Source: Parvibaculum sp002684405
GTDB taxonomy: Bacteria > Pseudomonadota > Alphaproteobacteria > Parvibaculales > Parvibaculaceae
DNA length: 64,000 nucleotides
Reading direction: 5' to 3'
NCBI GenBank assembly: GCA_965140395.1
Contig: OZ223206.1
Coordinates: forward strand, 806,001 to 870,000
Of this stretch, positions 1 to 9,014 are shown piece after piece. Positions within the stretch are counted from its first letter, which is position 1. Each line of letters opens with the position of its first letter. Below the pieces are notes generated by a model. It was given only the letters and a program-made list of their open reading frames with translations. It had not been told where the DNA came from and searched no databases. The translations under genes were made by a program, and so were the position numbers.

Positions 1-3000
1 GCCCGCCTCAGCCTGCAATGCAAGAAGGCTCTCACCCTTAGTGCAGCCCCATCCAACGCCGATTTCCGCGAGGTGATCCGCGACAGTCTGGCTACCTTGC
101 AGAAAACTGACTTCCGTGAAGATCGCGATCGTTTCGGTGCCGCCTTGCTCTCTGTTACCGCCGGCCCATTCGATACTTTAAACAGCCTGTGCGAACTGGC
201 CCGGTATTCCGACAGCATCGCGCATTTTCAAGCGCGCTTCTCTGCTGACGGCAATGCTAATGCTCAGCAGCGCGCCATGCGCGAAACCATTGCCAGTCTG
301 CTCACTGAGTTCGCCGGTGCGGCGTATAGCGAGGCGTTGCTCTTTCGCTTCCTGCGCCATTTTGTGCTGGTCCGCTTCGATTACCTGCATGAAGGCGCGG
401 CCGACCACGCAGAAGGCATCAATGCTGTGCGCCCGGCGCTTCCTGCCGACTCCAACGCTCAGGCGCCCTTGCTGTGGGCGGCACTGTGCGAGATTGCCCG
501 CGAAGGCGCGGGTCGTTCGGCATGTTTCTCCCGCTCCGACTTGGTGGTGCGACTGGACCGCACCATCCGCCTAACCGGTGCACCCTCCTTGCGCGGTGAT
601 TTGGACAAGATTTCGGCGCTGACCGCGCTGGCATTGAAGGACATCAATGACGACGTGCGCGGCACCCGCATGTACCGAACTGCAGTGCAAGCCGAGCTGG
701 AACATTTTTTGAACGCGGGCCGCTTTGTCCAAGTCCGCGGTCTACCCGGCTCCGGCAAATCTGTGCTGCTGCGCCGACGCATTGAACAGGAGCTGCGCCG
801 CGGCCCTGTCCTGTTCCTTAAGTCCGACCGGCTGGAAGGCCGAAGCTGGCCTGCCTTTGCCACCGCGATGGGCCTTGCAACCACCAGCCTCACCGACCTC
901 CTGGTGGAGATCGCCGCCACCGGGTCGGCCACATTGTATATTGACGGCATCGACCGGGTGGAGAAACAGCATCAGGGCGTCATCGTTGATATGGTGCGTG
1001 CCATTCTCGCCGATCCTTTGCTGGCTGCCTGGAAGATCGTAATCTCATTGCGCGATGCTGGCTCAGAGCCGGTACGCACCTGGCTGCCCAATCTGTTCGA
1101 AAAGGGACGGCTGGCTACCGTCGACGTTCAGGCTTTGGGCGATGACGAAGCCGAAGTACTGGCTGAGGGGTGTCCAGAGCTCCGCCCACTGTTATTCGGC
1201 ACCGATCCCGTGCGCCAAATCGTGCGACGCCCCTTCTTTGCCAAGATTCTCAGCCAGGCGCTGTCGGTGACTGACGGCCAAGGCAACTTCGCCCCGGCCT
1301 CCGAAGTCGATCTGATCGAGAACTGGTGGGCGCGCGGCGGTTTTGATGCTGTCGAAGGTGACGCTATTCTGCGACAGCGCGCCATCATCGATCTGGCGGC
1401 GGTTCGCGCGCGTGATCTCAGTCAGCCCATCGCTCTAAGTGATCTCTCGGCGCCCACAATCGCCATGCTGACGGCGTTAAAAGCCGATGGAATTCTGCAG
1501 GACGCCCGGACGGGTCACAGCGTGAACTTCGCTCATGACATCTTCTTTGAATGGGCCCTGTTTCACTATCTGGCTGATGCGGGGACTAGCTGGATCGACG
1601 CTTTGCGTGCCATGGGCGAGCCGCCGGTGGTGGGGCGGGTAGTGGAATTGCTATCTCAGGCCGATTTCCAACACGACCCCGGCTGGGCCCAGACCCTGGT
1701 TGCCTTGGAAGGCGCCAATCTGCGCTCGCAATGGACCCGCGCCTGGCTTTTGGGACCGATCGCAGCGCCCAGTTTTGAGGTTAGCAGCGAACACTACTAC
1801 GCCCTTTGTGCCGCCGAGGATTTCCGGCTGCTGCATAAGGCGCTGGTATGGTTTCAGGCGGAAAAGACCATTCCCAACGCAACTATCCTGGGCGGGGATT
1901 TGGGCGATCAGGACCTCAAGCGCCACGAGATAGTGCGCCTGGCCGATGCGATGGGCTGGCCGTCTGATTTGGCGAGTTGGCGACGGCTGCTGCTGCTCTT
2001 GTTCGCCCATCTTTCCGAGCTGCCACACCGGTTACTCCCCGATATCGTAGTGTTGTTCGAAGTCTGGCAGAACGCGGTGGGCAACATTCCCAATGCCATC
2101 TCATCCGCGATCTTGCAGCAATGTGCGCCGTGGCTAGAAGAGATTGAGCAGCTGCGCCATACTGATCGGCGCATACGCGACACACGCCAGCCTTCGGCCT
2201 GGGACCACTTCGGCACCGACCTCAATAATCTGGAGGATGCCTTGCGCGCCCTCTTGCTGCGTAGCGCAGCTGTCGAGCCGGACTTGATCACGCGGTATCT
2301 GGACGCGCTGCTGGCCGATCGCCATCGCCTCGACAAGGTCTTCAAGCATGTCGCGGTCTTCTCCCCGATTCTGGTCACCACCCACGCCACCCAGCTGGTC
2401 GATCTCGCGCTGACACATTTCAAAGAGGAACTTCCGGAAGACCGGCTGAATCGCGAGCGGGAAGAGCGCCGCCTGCGCAGCGACCGGATCGCGGCGGCGC
2501 GCGCCAAGCCCGAGGTGGAGCGCAGCGACGAAGACAACATGATCCTGTCGGGGGCCTTCTCGATCATCGGGGCGCCGTCTCTGGAATATGGCGCCTGGGA
2601 CAATCTGGCGGTGGACCGCGACCTCAGCGAATATTTCCCTGCCTCGCCCTTGCGCGAACCATTTCATGCCTTGTTCGAGCACGCATCCGCGCAGGCCCTG
2701 CGGCTGATCAAGGACCTCACCAACCACGCCATGACGGCCTGGCGCCAGCTGCACTTGCTTGATCACGACCAGAGCGGCACGCCCATCCCGCTGGAGCTAG
2801 AGTTTCCCTGGGGACGGCAGCAGTTCTGGGGTACCGCCCGCGAATATCTCTGGGCCCGCGGCATTTGGGCGCCTAAACCGCTGGCCGGCGCGTATCTCGC
2901 CTTGGAGACTTGGGCGTTCCAGCAGATCGATGCTGGTCGGCCGATCGATGACGTGATCCGCGACATTGTGGAGGGCAATACCTCCGTTGCCGCGCTCGGC

Positions 3001-5193
3001 GTGGCGGTGGCGTTGCTTTTGCGAACCGGCGCGGCCACGCCCGGTACTTTGCCACTGATCACTAATCCTCGGCTTTGGAATTATGACTTACAGCGGCGGG
3101 TACAAGAATCCGGTTCCTCCAGCCTGATCGGCTTTAGCCGGCGCAGCGACCGCGCTCATATCCTGGCGGTGGATGCGCTCAACAAGTTTCCTTTCCGCCA
3201 GCGCTGGCTGCGAGACTATCTGGTGCTGTTCTTCGTGCGCGGCAGCGAAGATCTGGTTAAACGCGCTCGCGCTATAATCGCTGCCTTTCCGCAGAATCTG
3301 CCTTTTAATTACGAGGAAGAGAAGGGCGATGCTGCCTGGGTGGCGGACTTGCAGGAGAAGGCAGACTTCAATGCCGAATTCGCCAAGCCAGAAAACTTTC
3401 AGATCACCACCGATCCCGACAACGCCGAACAACGGCTGGTGACCATCGACACCCCCCGTGTGAAGGAAGCAGCTCAAGACCCTGAATTCCTCGAACGGCA
3501 AGCGCGGCAAAGCGAACATCTGATGTGGTTCTGGGCACATCGCTCGCTGGACGGCGAGTCGTTGGATACAACTTATACTCCGGCCGACGCGGTGACCTTC
3601 GCCAAAGGATTCGAAGCTGCGACGCTGTTTGGTCCCATCGCGGGGGATCAGGATGAGATCAGCATGCGTCAGGGCGCTGTCGCGGGAATCGCTGCAGTCG
3701 TGTTGAAATATCGCGATCCATTTGGCGCGGAGGACATCACTTGGGCGCGGGGGGTGGTCGACAGAGCTGCCGAGATGCAGGAAGTCTCAGACGCCCTCTG
3801 GTCCAACTATTCCGAGATCCCTTGGCATGCGGCGCTAAGCGCCGCCATAGCTTTGGCCGGCGAAATTCGCCGAGACCCCCGCGATGTAGCTGCCAAGCGG
3901 GCGCTGTTGAAGCTGGTCGCCCATCCGCTGGACAAAGTGGCAGTGTCTTCACTGGGTCTGGCGCAGGGCTTATGGGGAGCGGATCCCAAGCTTGCCTGGT
4001 GCGCCCTGTACCTAGCGATTGCGCTCAGCATCTACGATATCCAGCCGCGCGGCGACCGTATGGCCTTCGATGCCGGCTTCATCGCTGAACGGCGACTGGC
4101 GCGTGTCACGGAGGCCTTGGCGCTATTCGATGGGGTGGAGCCTTGGCCGGATTTACCCGGCTTGCCGCCAGCCTGGGTCGTGGTCGAAGACTACACTCCA
4201 GCCGACCCGGAGGACGACATCTTCGTGGAGCTCGAGGACGGAGAGAGGCGGCAGCGCTGGCGCCAACCGGATCGCGCCATTGACTGGAATTTCGCGGCCA
4301 AATCCTTGGGCCAAATCGAGGTCGGCCCCATCCTCGACACTCCGGCGAGCCGGGAAAAATTCCTACGCTTTGCAGTTGAATTGCGCACCTGGGTAATGGA
4401 ACGCATAGCGCCGCCCTGGAAAGCGCCCGGCCGGCGCGAATCCAGCGAGCGCGTCGGAGAATTGAACAATGCGCTGGGCAGATTATTTGCCCGCGTCGCC
4501 ACGCACTGTACCACTGGGGAGATACGCATACTCTTCCTCGCCCCGGTTTTCGCGTTGGAGGACGAGACCTGCTTTAAACTGCTGGACCCCTTCATCGACC
4601 TTTATCTCTGTGTGGCGGTCTATGATCCACCTAAGATGCAGGCCAACGCGGTCGAACTGTTGGAGCTGGCGTTGGAGCGCATGCTGCGCGACCCTGTGTT
4701 CAATCCGAACTCCTACCGAGCTGGCGAACTACACGGCTTCGAATTGCCCAGCATGGTACGAATGTTCTTCCTGATTTCGGCTGAAGCCGGTGGTGCGTCT
4801 CGCTTCGCAAACGACCAGTGGGCCGATGTCGGCGAGCTGATGCCGGTGATCGACACTTTGGTGCGTGCGGCGGGGTGGTCGGCGCGCGTGATGTCAGACT
4901 ACCTCACATTAATAGAGCGCAGCGAGTTGGACTATCCCGCCGAAGCCTTTGCAGACCAGCTGTTAGCTGTCCTGACGCGAGGCCGCGATGTCCTCAAAGG
5001 CTGGCGCGGTACCACCCTGCCGGCTCGCATTGCCGGTTTGGTGCAGGCAATTGCCTACCGCGAGACGCCGATGCAGCCCGCTTTGGCACAGAAGCTTTTG
5101 CGAATTCTAGACGTGCTGGTCGATATGGGGGACCGCCGCAGCGCCGCGCTGCAGATCAGCGATAGCTTCCGCGAGGTGCGTGCAACTGGGTAG
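1..5193 (+). CDS. Partial STAND-type P-loop NTPase, probable defence sensor
   Basis: The reading frame is open from base 1, so the true start lies upstream and about 1730 C-terminal residues are visible. The first visible residues include LQCKKALTLS, which resembles the QxK strand of PD-(D/E)XK nucleases fused to STAND ATPases. A Walker A motif (GLPGSGKS, bases 739-762) and a Walker B strand (TLYIDGID, about 934-957) define the NTPase. A likely winged-helix region (around 1300-1600, NFAHDIFFEWALFHYL) is followed by more than 1100 residues of mostly helical sequence without a recognised repeat. This order (nuclease, NTPase, long helical sensor) is typical of Avs-like antiphage proteins. The NTPase call is firm; the nuclease and the defence role are inferred, because the diagnostic N-terminus is missing. 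No partner gene is seen downstream. Confidence 0.75.
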   Translation, partial: ARLSLQCKKALTLSAAPSNADFREVIRDSLATLQKTDFREDRDRFGAALLSVTAGPFDTLNSLCELARYSDSIAHFQARFSADGNANAQQRAMRETIASLLTEFAGAAYSEALLFRFLRHFVLVRFDYLHEGAADHAEGINAVRPALPADSNAQAPLLWAALCEIAREGAGRSACFSRSDLVVRLDRTIRLTGAPSLRGDLDKISALTALALKDINDDVRGTRMYRTAVQAELEHFLNAGRFVQVRGLPGSGKSVLLRRRIEQELRRGPVLFLKSDRLEGRSWPAFATAMGLATTSLTDLLVEIAATGSATLYIDGIDRVEKQHQGVIVDMVRAILADPLLAAWKIVISLRDAGSEPVRTWLPNLFEKGRLATVDVQALGDDEAEVLAEGCPELRPLLFGTDPVRQIVRRPFFAKILSQALSVTDGQGNFAPASEVDLIENWWARGGFDAVEGDAILRQRAIIDLAAVRARDLSQPIALSDLSAPTIAMLTALKADGILQDARTGHSVNFAHDIFFEWALFHYLADAGTSWIDALRAMGEPPVVGRVVELLSQADFQHDPGWAQTLVALEGANLRSQWTRAWLLGPIAAPSFEVSSEHYYALCAAEDFRLLHKALVWFQAEKTIPNATILGGDLGDQDLKRHEIVRLADAMGWPSDLASWRRLLLLLFAHLSELPHRLLPDIVVLFEVWQNAVGNIPNAISSAILQQCAPWLEEIEQLRHTDRRIRDTRQPSAWDHFGTDLNNLEDALRALLLRSAAVEPDLITRYLDALLADRHRLDKVFKHVAVFSPILVTTHATQLVDLALTHFKEELPEDRLNREREERRLRSDRIAAARAKPEVERSDEDNMILSGAFSIIGAPSLEYGAWDNLAVDRDLSEYFPASPLREPFHALFEHASAQALRLIKDLTNHAMTAWRQLHLLDHDQSGTPIPLELEFPWGRQQFWGTAREYLWARGIWAPKPLAGAYLALETWAFQQIDAGRPIDDVIRDIVEGNTSVAALGVAVALLLRTGAATPGTLPLITNPRLWNYDLQRRVQESGSSSLIGFSRRSDRAHILAVDALNKFPFRQRWLRDYLVLFFVRGSEDLVKRARAIIAAFPQNLPFNYEEEKGDAAWVADLQEKADFNAEFAKPENFQITTDPDNAEQRLVTIDTPRVKEAAQDPEFLERQARQSEHLMWFWAHRSLDGESLDTTYTPADAVTFAKGFEAATLFGPIAGDQDEISMRQGAVAGIAAVVLKYRDPFGAEDITWARGVVDRAAEMQEVSDALWSNYSEIPWHAALSAAIALAGEIRRDPRDVAAKRALLKLVAHPLDKVAVSSLGLAQGLWGADPKLAWCALYLAIALSIYDIQPRGDRMAFDAGFIAERRLARVTEALALFDGVEPWPDLPGLPPAWVVVEDYTPADPEDDIFVELEDGERRQRWRQPDRAIDWNFAAKSLGQIEVGPILDTPASREKFLRFAVELRTWVMERIAPPWKAPGRRESSERVGELNNALGRLFARVATHCTTGEIRILFLAPVFALEDETCFKLLDPFIDLYLCVAVYDPPKMQANAVELLELALERMLRDPVFNPNSYRAGELHGFELPSMVRMFFLISAEAGGASRFANDQWADVGELMPVIDTLVRAAGWSARVMSDYLTLIERSELDYPAEAFADQLLAVLTRGRDVLKGWRGTTLPARIAGLVQAIAYRETPMQPALAQKLLRILDVLVDMGDRRSAALQISDSFREVRATG

Positions 5194-5330
5194 AGTTTTA
5201 TCCAGCGCACCTCCCTGCAACGCAAGTCGGCATATTCAGTAAGCAGTGTGTCGTGCATTGAAACGGCAGGGCAAAACGAGGCATCCGATTTAGGCGCAAA
5301 GGAGACGCTTGCCCTACTCCCCTAACCTCG

Positions 5331-5359
5331 TTGTTCAAATAAAATAAAAATAATATATC
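5331..5359 (+). promoter_or_regulatory. Possible promoter of the recombinase cassette
   Basis: TTGTTC (5331-5336) and TATATC (5354-5359) are 17 bases apart in a very AT-rich stretch. Transcription would begin just before the left palindromic site, which could then act as an operator as well as a recombination site. This is a motif match only. Confidence 0.3.
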
Positions 5360-5368
5360 ATTGTACGC

Positions 5369-5393
5369 TGAACAGAATGAGCAATTCTGTTCA
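5369..5393. repeat. Left 25-bp palindromic inverted repeat of the cassette
   Basis: Arms TGAACAGAA and TTCTGTTCA form a perfect 9-bp inverted repeat around the 7-base spacer TGAGCAA. The same 25-mer occurs in reverse orientation at 10210-10234 with one mismatch. A 9-7-9 layout matches the core sites of tyrosine recombinases (two binding arms around an overlap region), and a tyrosine recombinase gene lies next to it. The similarity stops at the ends of the 25-mer. Confidence 0.75.
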
Positions 5394-6030
5394 CCAATTA
5401 TTATTCCCGTCAAATGATTTGTTTGATATTCGACACTTGTTTGGCTTCATGATTATGATCTTCGATACACAGGGCGGCAGAAAATACCTAACCGTCGCGG
5501 AGCGAGAGGCATTTATAGCACGGGCCGGAAATTTAGCTCCCGCCGAATGCACCTTCTGCCTCACCCTTGCATATACGGGCGCACGCATATCGGAAGTGCT
5601 CACACTCACCCCTCTGAGCTTCGACCTGGAAACTGGTTCGATCACTATTGAGAGCCTCAAAAAGCGCCAACACGGTGTTTTTCGTGCCGTACCTGTTCCC
5701 CAGTTTCTGTTTGACCAGATGGAAAACGCCTATCAGCTAAAAGACAAGCGCCACGACCCTCAGCAACAAAACCTTCGTATATGGGGGTGGTCTCGGACGA
5801 CAGCTTGGAAAAAAGTTAAGCAACCAGCCCTGGATGCTGGTATTGCGCCAATTAGAGCCACCCCAAAAGCTCTCAGGCACGCGTTCGGTGTTGGTGCAAT
5901 CCAGAAGGGAGTTCCACTGAACATACTAAGAAAGTGGATGGGGCATGCCCGCATTGAGACCACAGCAATCTACGCAGACGCAGTTGGAGACGAGGAACGA
6001 GCATTAGCCGCTAGAATGTGGGGAAGCTAA
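5377..6030 (+). CDS. Small tyrosine recombinase, FimB-like size
   Basis: The protein is a catalytic domain with almost no N-terminal DNA-binding domain (217 residues from this ATG, about 190 from the ATGs at 5449 or 5455). The active-site pattern is visible: Arg70 in YTGARISEVL, Arg167-His168 in KALRHAFG (Lys where the first box II His often stands), His190 in MGHARIETT and the nucleophile Tyr199. Fim-type invertases, which flip DNA between short inverted repeats, have this compact size. The ATG at 5377 lies inside the left palindrome and has no clear Shine-Dalgarno sequence, so an internal start is possible. The gene heads an AT-richer cassette and probably acts on the two 25-bp sites. Family is certain; invertase rather than integrase activity is inferred. 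Confidence 0.85.
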   Translation: MSNSVHQLLFPSNDLFDIRHLFGFMIMIFDTQGGRKYLTVAEREAFIARAGNLAPAECTFCLTLAYTGARISEVLTLTPLSFDLETGSITIESLKKRQHGVFRAVPVPQFLFDQMENAYQLKDKRHDPQQQNLRIWGWSRTTAWKKVKQPALDAGIAPIRATPKALRHAFGVGAIQKGVPLNILRKWMGHARIETTAIYADAVGDEERALAARMWGS

Positions 6031-6114
6031 CTCTACCCAATCGAAGATTTGCCAACTACCGAGATTATGTTAAGATTTATTGCGTTGAACGGCTTGTTTT
6101 ATAGGAGGTTCATT

Positions 6115-6147
6115 ATGTGGACTGATGGTAACGGCCACAGCGAGTAA
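6115..6147 (+). CDS. Ten-codon ORF, candidate peptide precursor
   Basis: ATG to TAA encodes MWTDGNGHSE. A perfect Shine-Dalgarno sequence, AGGAGG at 6103-6108, sits six bases before the ATG, much stronger than those of the neighbouring genes. The frame is open back to an ATG at 6067 (26 residues in all), but that start has no ribosome binding site. The ORF lies 85 bases after the recombinase gene and 118 bases before a cobalamin-type radical SAM gene, with a 13-bp hairpin between. Very short precursors occur in some ribosomally made peptide natural products, so this may be the substrate of the enzyme next door. It could instead be a translated leader peptide controlling the downstream genes. 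Translation is well supported by the signal; function is inferred. Confidence 0.55.
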   Translation: MWTDGNGHSE

Positions 6148-6162
6148 AATACAAAAGTGCGC

Positions 6163-6202
6163 GTCGCCGATTGAGCCACGCTGCAGCATCTCAATCGGCG
6201 AC
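6163..6202 (+). other. 13-bp perfect hairpin between the tiny ORF and the radical SAM gene
   Basis: GTCGCCGATTGAG (6163-6175) pairs perfectly with CTCAATCGGCGAC (6190-6202) across a 14-base loop. No T-run follows, so it is not a standard intrinsic terminator. It could be an attenuator or an mRNA-stabilising stem that sets a high ratio of peptide to enzyme. Confidence 0.7.
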
Positions 6203-6265
6203 ATATGCGCGTGAAGATAACGCACCCACTCACCGGAGGCTGCGGGAGAGGTGACGGGGGGATGT

Positions 6266-7837
6266 ATGGTTATCGTCCTATGTTCGCCGCCAAATTCTCA
6301 ACGTTTTGAAAGACGAGCCGAAAGCTTAGGGATCCGATACCTAGCTTCGGCAGCGCAAGATTTCGATATTCGACTGATCGACGCGCATTGCTGGGGATGG
6401 GATATTGAGAAGACCATTGCGGCGATTATTGCTGCTCGACCTACATTAGTGGGGCTGCAGCTTATATTTCACCAGCAAGTTCCGGCCGCAGCACAGATTA
6501 TTGAGGCTGTGAGAACCACATGCCCAAGCACCATTTGGATTGCAGGTGGCCATGTTCCAACATTTTCTCCATCGGAGGTATTAAATCGGATACCAGCGCT
6601 CTCGGGCGTTATCACCGGCGAAGCAGAACGGTCGTTCATTCACTTCCTGACGGCACTGCGCTCTGGCGCTTCTCCCATCGAAGCGTTGCGTGTCACCCCT
6701 GGGGCAACTTTCCTCAAGGAAGGAGAACCCCATAGAATTCCTCAAGCACCACTGCTTGCTGATTTGGATAGTCTGAAGTATCCGCTTAGGCACCCAAACG
6801 ACTTTCTTCAACCTCGCGCGATTTCCATGATTGGTAGTCGCGGTTGCTACGCCCGTTGCGATTTCTGCTCCGTGCCTCAATTCTTTATGGACGCTCCGGG
6901 ACCTCTGTGGCGCCTGAGGAGCGTTGGGAACATTATTGGGGAGATAGAACACCTAATTCGAGATTTTGGTGTTACGCACATTTCTTTCCTTGATGATATT
7001 TTCCTAGCAAAAACGAAGAAGACACAATCACGCGCTTCAGATTTTGCTGACGGCCTAATGTCAAGGAAGATAGATGTAAAATATTCTATTGAGTGTCGTA
7101 CCGACGCCGTTAGTGAGCCGCTGTTCGCCAAACTGAAGAGCTCTGGACTCGCGCGCGTTTTTATAGGCTTAGAGGCCGGCGACGATCAGACACTAGAGCG
7201 GTATGAAAAATGGACCACAGAAGAGGATAACGTTCGAGCACTGAACATTCTTCGGTCGCTAGAGATAGAAACCGGAATTGGCTTTATCCTATTCCACCCG
7301 GACATAACGCTCACAGAACTCTGGAACAACATAGAATTTTTGCACCGCCACAACATCCTCACACATAGAGCGTTGGTTAGCAGGGTGAGCGCCTACCCCG
7401 GTACGCCAGTTTGGCAACGACTGAAGGCGCAAGGGCGGCTCAATGGGGACCCCCTCTCTCCCTCCTATAGATTTTCGATAGCCGGAATGGAAGAGCTTGC
7501 AAATACTCTAAAGCAGGTACTCTCGCCGTTGTCTCAGACTGATTTGCTATTTCACCGGGCAGAGTTTCGTATCTCGAAGCCCCCCCTAGAGGCATCCGTG
7601 TCCATACGCCGTCATCTATCTGACCTCCGCAAAAGCTATTCAGACGACCTCTATGAATTAGCGCTACAAATTCTTCCCACCAAGATGCACACCGACTCGG
7701 TGCTTCAACCGACCGACGACAAAATGGTCGATCAATGGCTAGATCAAGCGCAGAAAGTCTGTTCGTATTACAATAGAAGCCTACTAGAATTAATCTCGAA
7801 TACTGAAACATCGCATGATCACGCAGGGAGCCATTAG
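6266..7837 (+). CDS. Cobalamin-binding radical SAM enzyme
   Basis: This 523-residue protein has the two-part layout of class B radical SAM enzymes. The N-terminal Rossmann-type domain carries DAHCWG (39-44), matching the DxHxxG cobalamin motif, and later IAGGH. The radical SAM domain has Cys194, Cys198 and Cys201 in GCYARCDFC (CX3CX2C), which bind the 4Fe-4S cluster that cleaves S-adenosylmethionine. Family members perform C-methylations and other radical reactions on peptides and small molecules; the substrate here is unknown. ATG 6266 is chosen because the B12 fold begins at once and GAGGTGA lies 11 bases upstream; GTG 6251 would add five residues. The gene ends one base before the chosen start of the metallopeptidase gene, so the genes are probably co-transcribed. 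Confidence 0.85.
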   Translation: MVIVLCSPPNSQRFERRAESLGIRYLASAAQDFDIRLIDAHCWGWDIEKTIAAIIAARPTLVGLQLIFHQQVPAAAQIIEAVRTTCPSTIWIAGGHVPTFSPSEVLNRIPALSGVITGEAERSFIHFLTALRSGASPIEALRVTPGATFLKEGEPHRIPQAPLLADLDSLKYPLRHPNDFLQPRAISMIGSRGCYARCDFCSVPQFFMDAPGPLWRLRSVGNIIGEIEHLIRDFGVTHISFLDDIFLAKTKKTQSRASDFADGLMSRKIDVKYSIECRTDAVSEPLFAKLKSSGLARVFIGLEAGDDQTLERYEKWTTEEDNVRALNILRSLEIETGIGFILFHPDITLTELWNNIEFLHRHNILTHRALVSRVSAYPGTPVWQRLKAQGRLNGDPLSPSYRFSIAGMEELANTLKQVLSPLSQTDLLFHRAEFRISKPPLEASVSIRRHLSDLRKSYSDDLYELALQILPTKMHTDSVLQPTDDKMVDQWLDQAQKVCSYYNRSLLELISNTETSHDHAGSH

Positions 7838-7838
7838 T

Positions 7839-9002
7839 ATGAAGGATGGCGCATCTTGGTCGAAAAAAGAGCTCATTAGGTCTTTAATTTATCTATCACG
7901 ACATCGAGCGGCAAATAGCGACTCGCTAGCAGCATACATTGACGAGACAATTGATATTGCACCGGCCCTCGTATCGGGCCCTGTAGACGCTCAAATTGTG
8001 GCTGAAGCTCTTATGAGCGCGTTGAAAACACGCCTAGACACAGCATTGCCAACAGACGAGAAGGCGGCATTGCGTTGCGCCTATTGGGACATCCAGCGCG
8101 GACATCTCGAACTTGATGAGGCTGCTTTCAAAGCCCTATCAACGTCATCCAGCGTAGAAGGCTATCTAGAAAAGTTCTATGCGCAGATATTGGATGCCTA
8201 TGCAGATGTTGGCCTTTACTTGACAGATAAGCCCGCCCTGAAAATTGTCGAGAGTTACCCAGACCCTTATAGTCATTTCAATAGTATGGCGCTGGCTCCG
8301 GATACAACAGATCAAAAAAAATACGGCATTGAGAATGCCTTTTTCTTTCGGCGCGAAAGATTGTCCCCTTTCCCTTCGCCAATTGTCTTAGCGCACGAAA
8401 TTGTTCACAGATTTGTCTCTGACGATGGTCTTTTAGCACGCGGGCTCGAAGAAGGTATCGCAGAGTTTATGGCTTATTTCATCGCCGGGCCGCGGATATT
8501 TCCGGATGTAGTAATCGATAACTTCTTCATTTCACGACGAGTGTCGCCTGAGAAACCATCAAAAATATCCACACTGTACACTGCCTACTTGCGCCAAGCT
8601 GTTTGGTTGTACCAACAAGTAGGCATAGACGGATTGGTCGAGATAATTAATAGAGGACGTTCGTTTATCAAGGCAACAGAGGTGGCTGTAAGCAAAGGCA
8701 CCCTTGAAGAACTTAGTCTTCCACGGTCAAAACCAGACATAGCCTGCTTAAACAGGGCGCAAAACCTGGCCTATCTTTTCCCTGAGGGAGAAGTCGTTTC
8801 AGCACAAGCTTTTCAATACGTCTTATCCAGATATGAGAAGATGCATGTAGACTCATCCGCTGAGGAACTTTTGCCTATTTTGCGCGAGATAGAAACATCA
8901 GTATACGGTGTTGTCGTTTCAGAAAGTGGACAAGTCGAGTTCAACGACTTCCGCACATTGGCAAAAAACCGATCCTTTCGGTATGCCGTGCCTACTCGCT
9001 AA
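7839..9002 (+). CDS. Putative zinc metallopeptidase (HExxH)
   Basis: This is a soluble protein of 387 residues without a signal peptide. HEIVH at 186-190 is a zinc-binding active site, and EEGIAEF about 15 residues later gives the likely third ligand (Glu205), as in gluzincin peptidases. I do not recognise the rest. ATG 7839 has GGGAG nine bases upstream; an in-frame ATG at 7815 would overlap the radical SAM gene. Directly behind a radical SAM gene and a tiny ORF, it may process a modified peptide, or it may act as a protease effector. The catalytic motif is clear; the substrate is not. Confidence 0.65.
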   Translation: MKDGASWSKKELIRSLIYLSRHRAANSDSLAAYIDETIDIAPALVSGPVDAQIVAEALMSALKTRLDTALPTDEKAALRCAYWDIQRGHLELDEAAFKALSTSSSVEGYLEKFYAQILDAYADVGLYLTDKPALKIVESYPDPYSHFNSMALAPDTTDQKKYGIENAFFFRRERLSPFPSPIVLAHEIVHRFVSDDGLLARGLEEGIAEFMAYFIAGPRIFPDVVIDNFFISRRVSPEKPSKISTLYTAYLRQAVWLYQQVGIDGLVEIINRGRSFIKATEVAVSKGTLEELSLPRSKPDIACLNRAQNLAYLFPEGEVVSAQAFQYVLSRYEKMHVDSSAEELLPILREIETSVYGVVVSESGQVEFNDFRTLAKNRSFRYAVPTR

Positions 9003-9014
9003 GGGAGAAACCAC

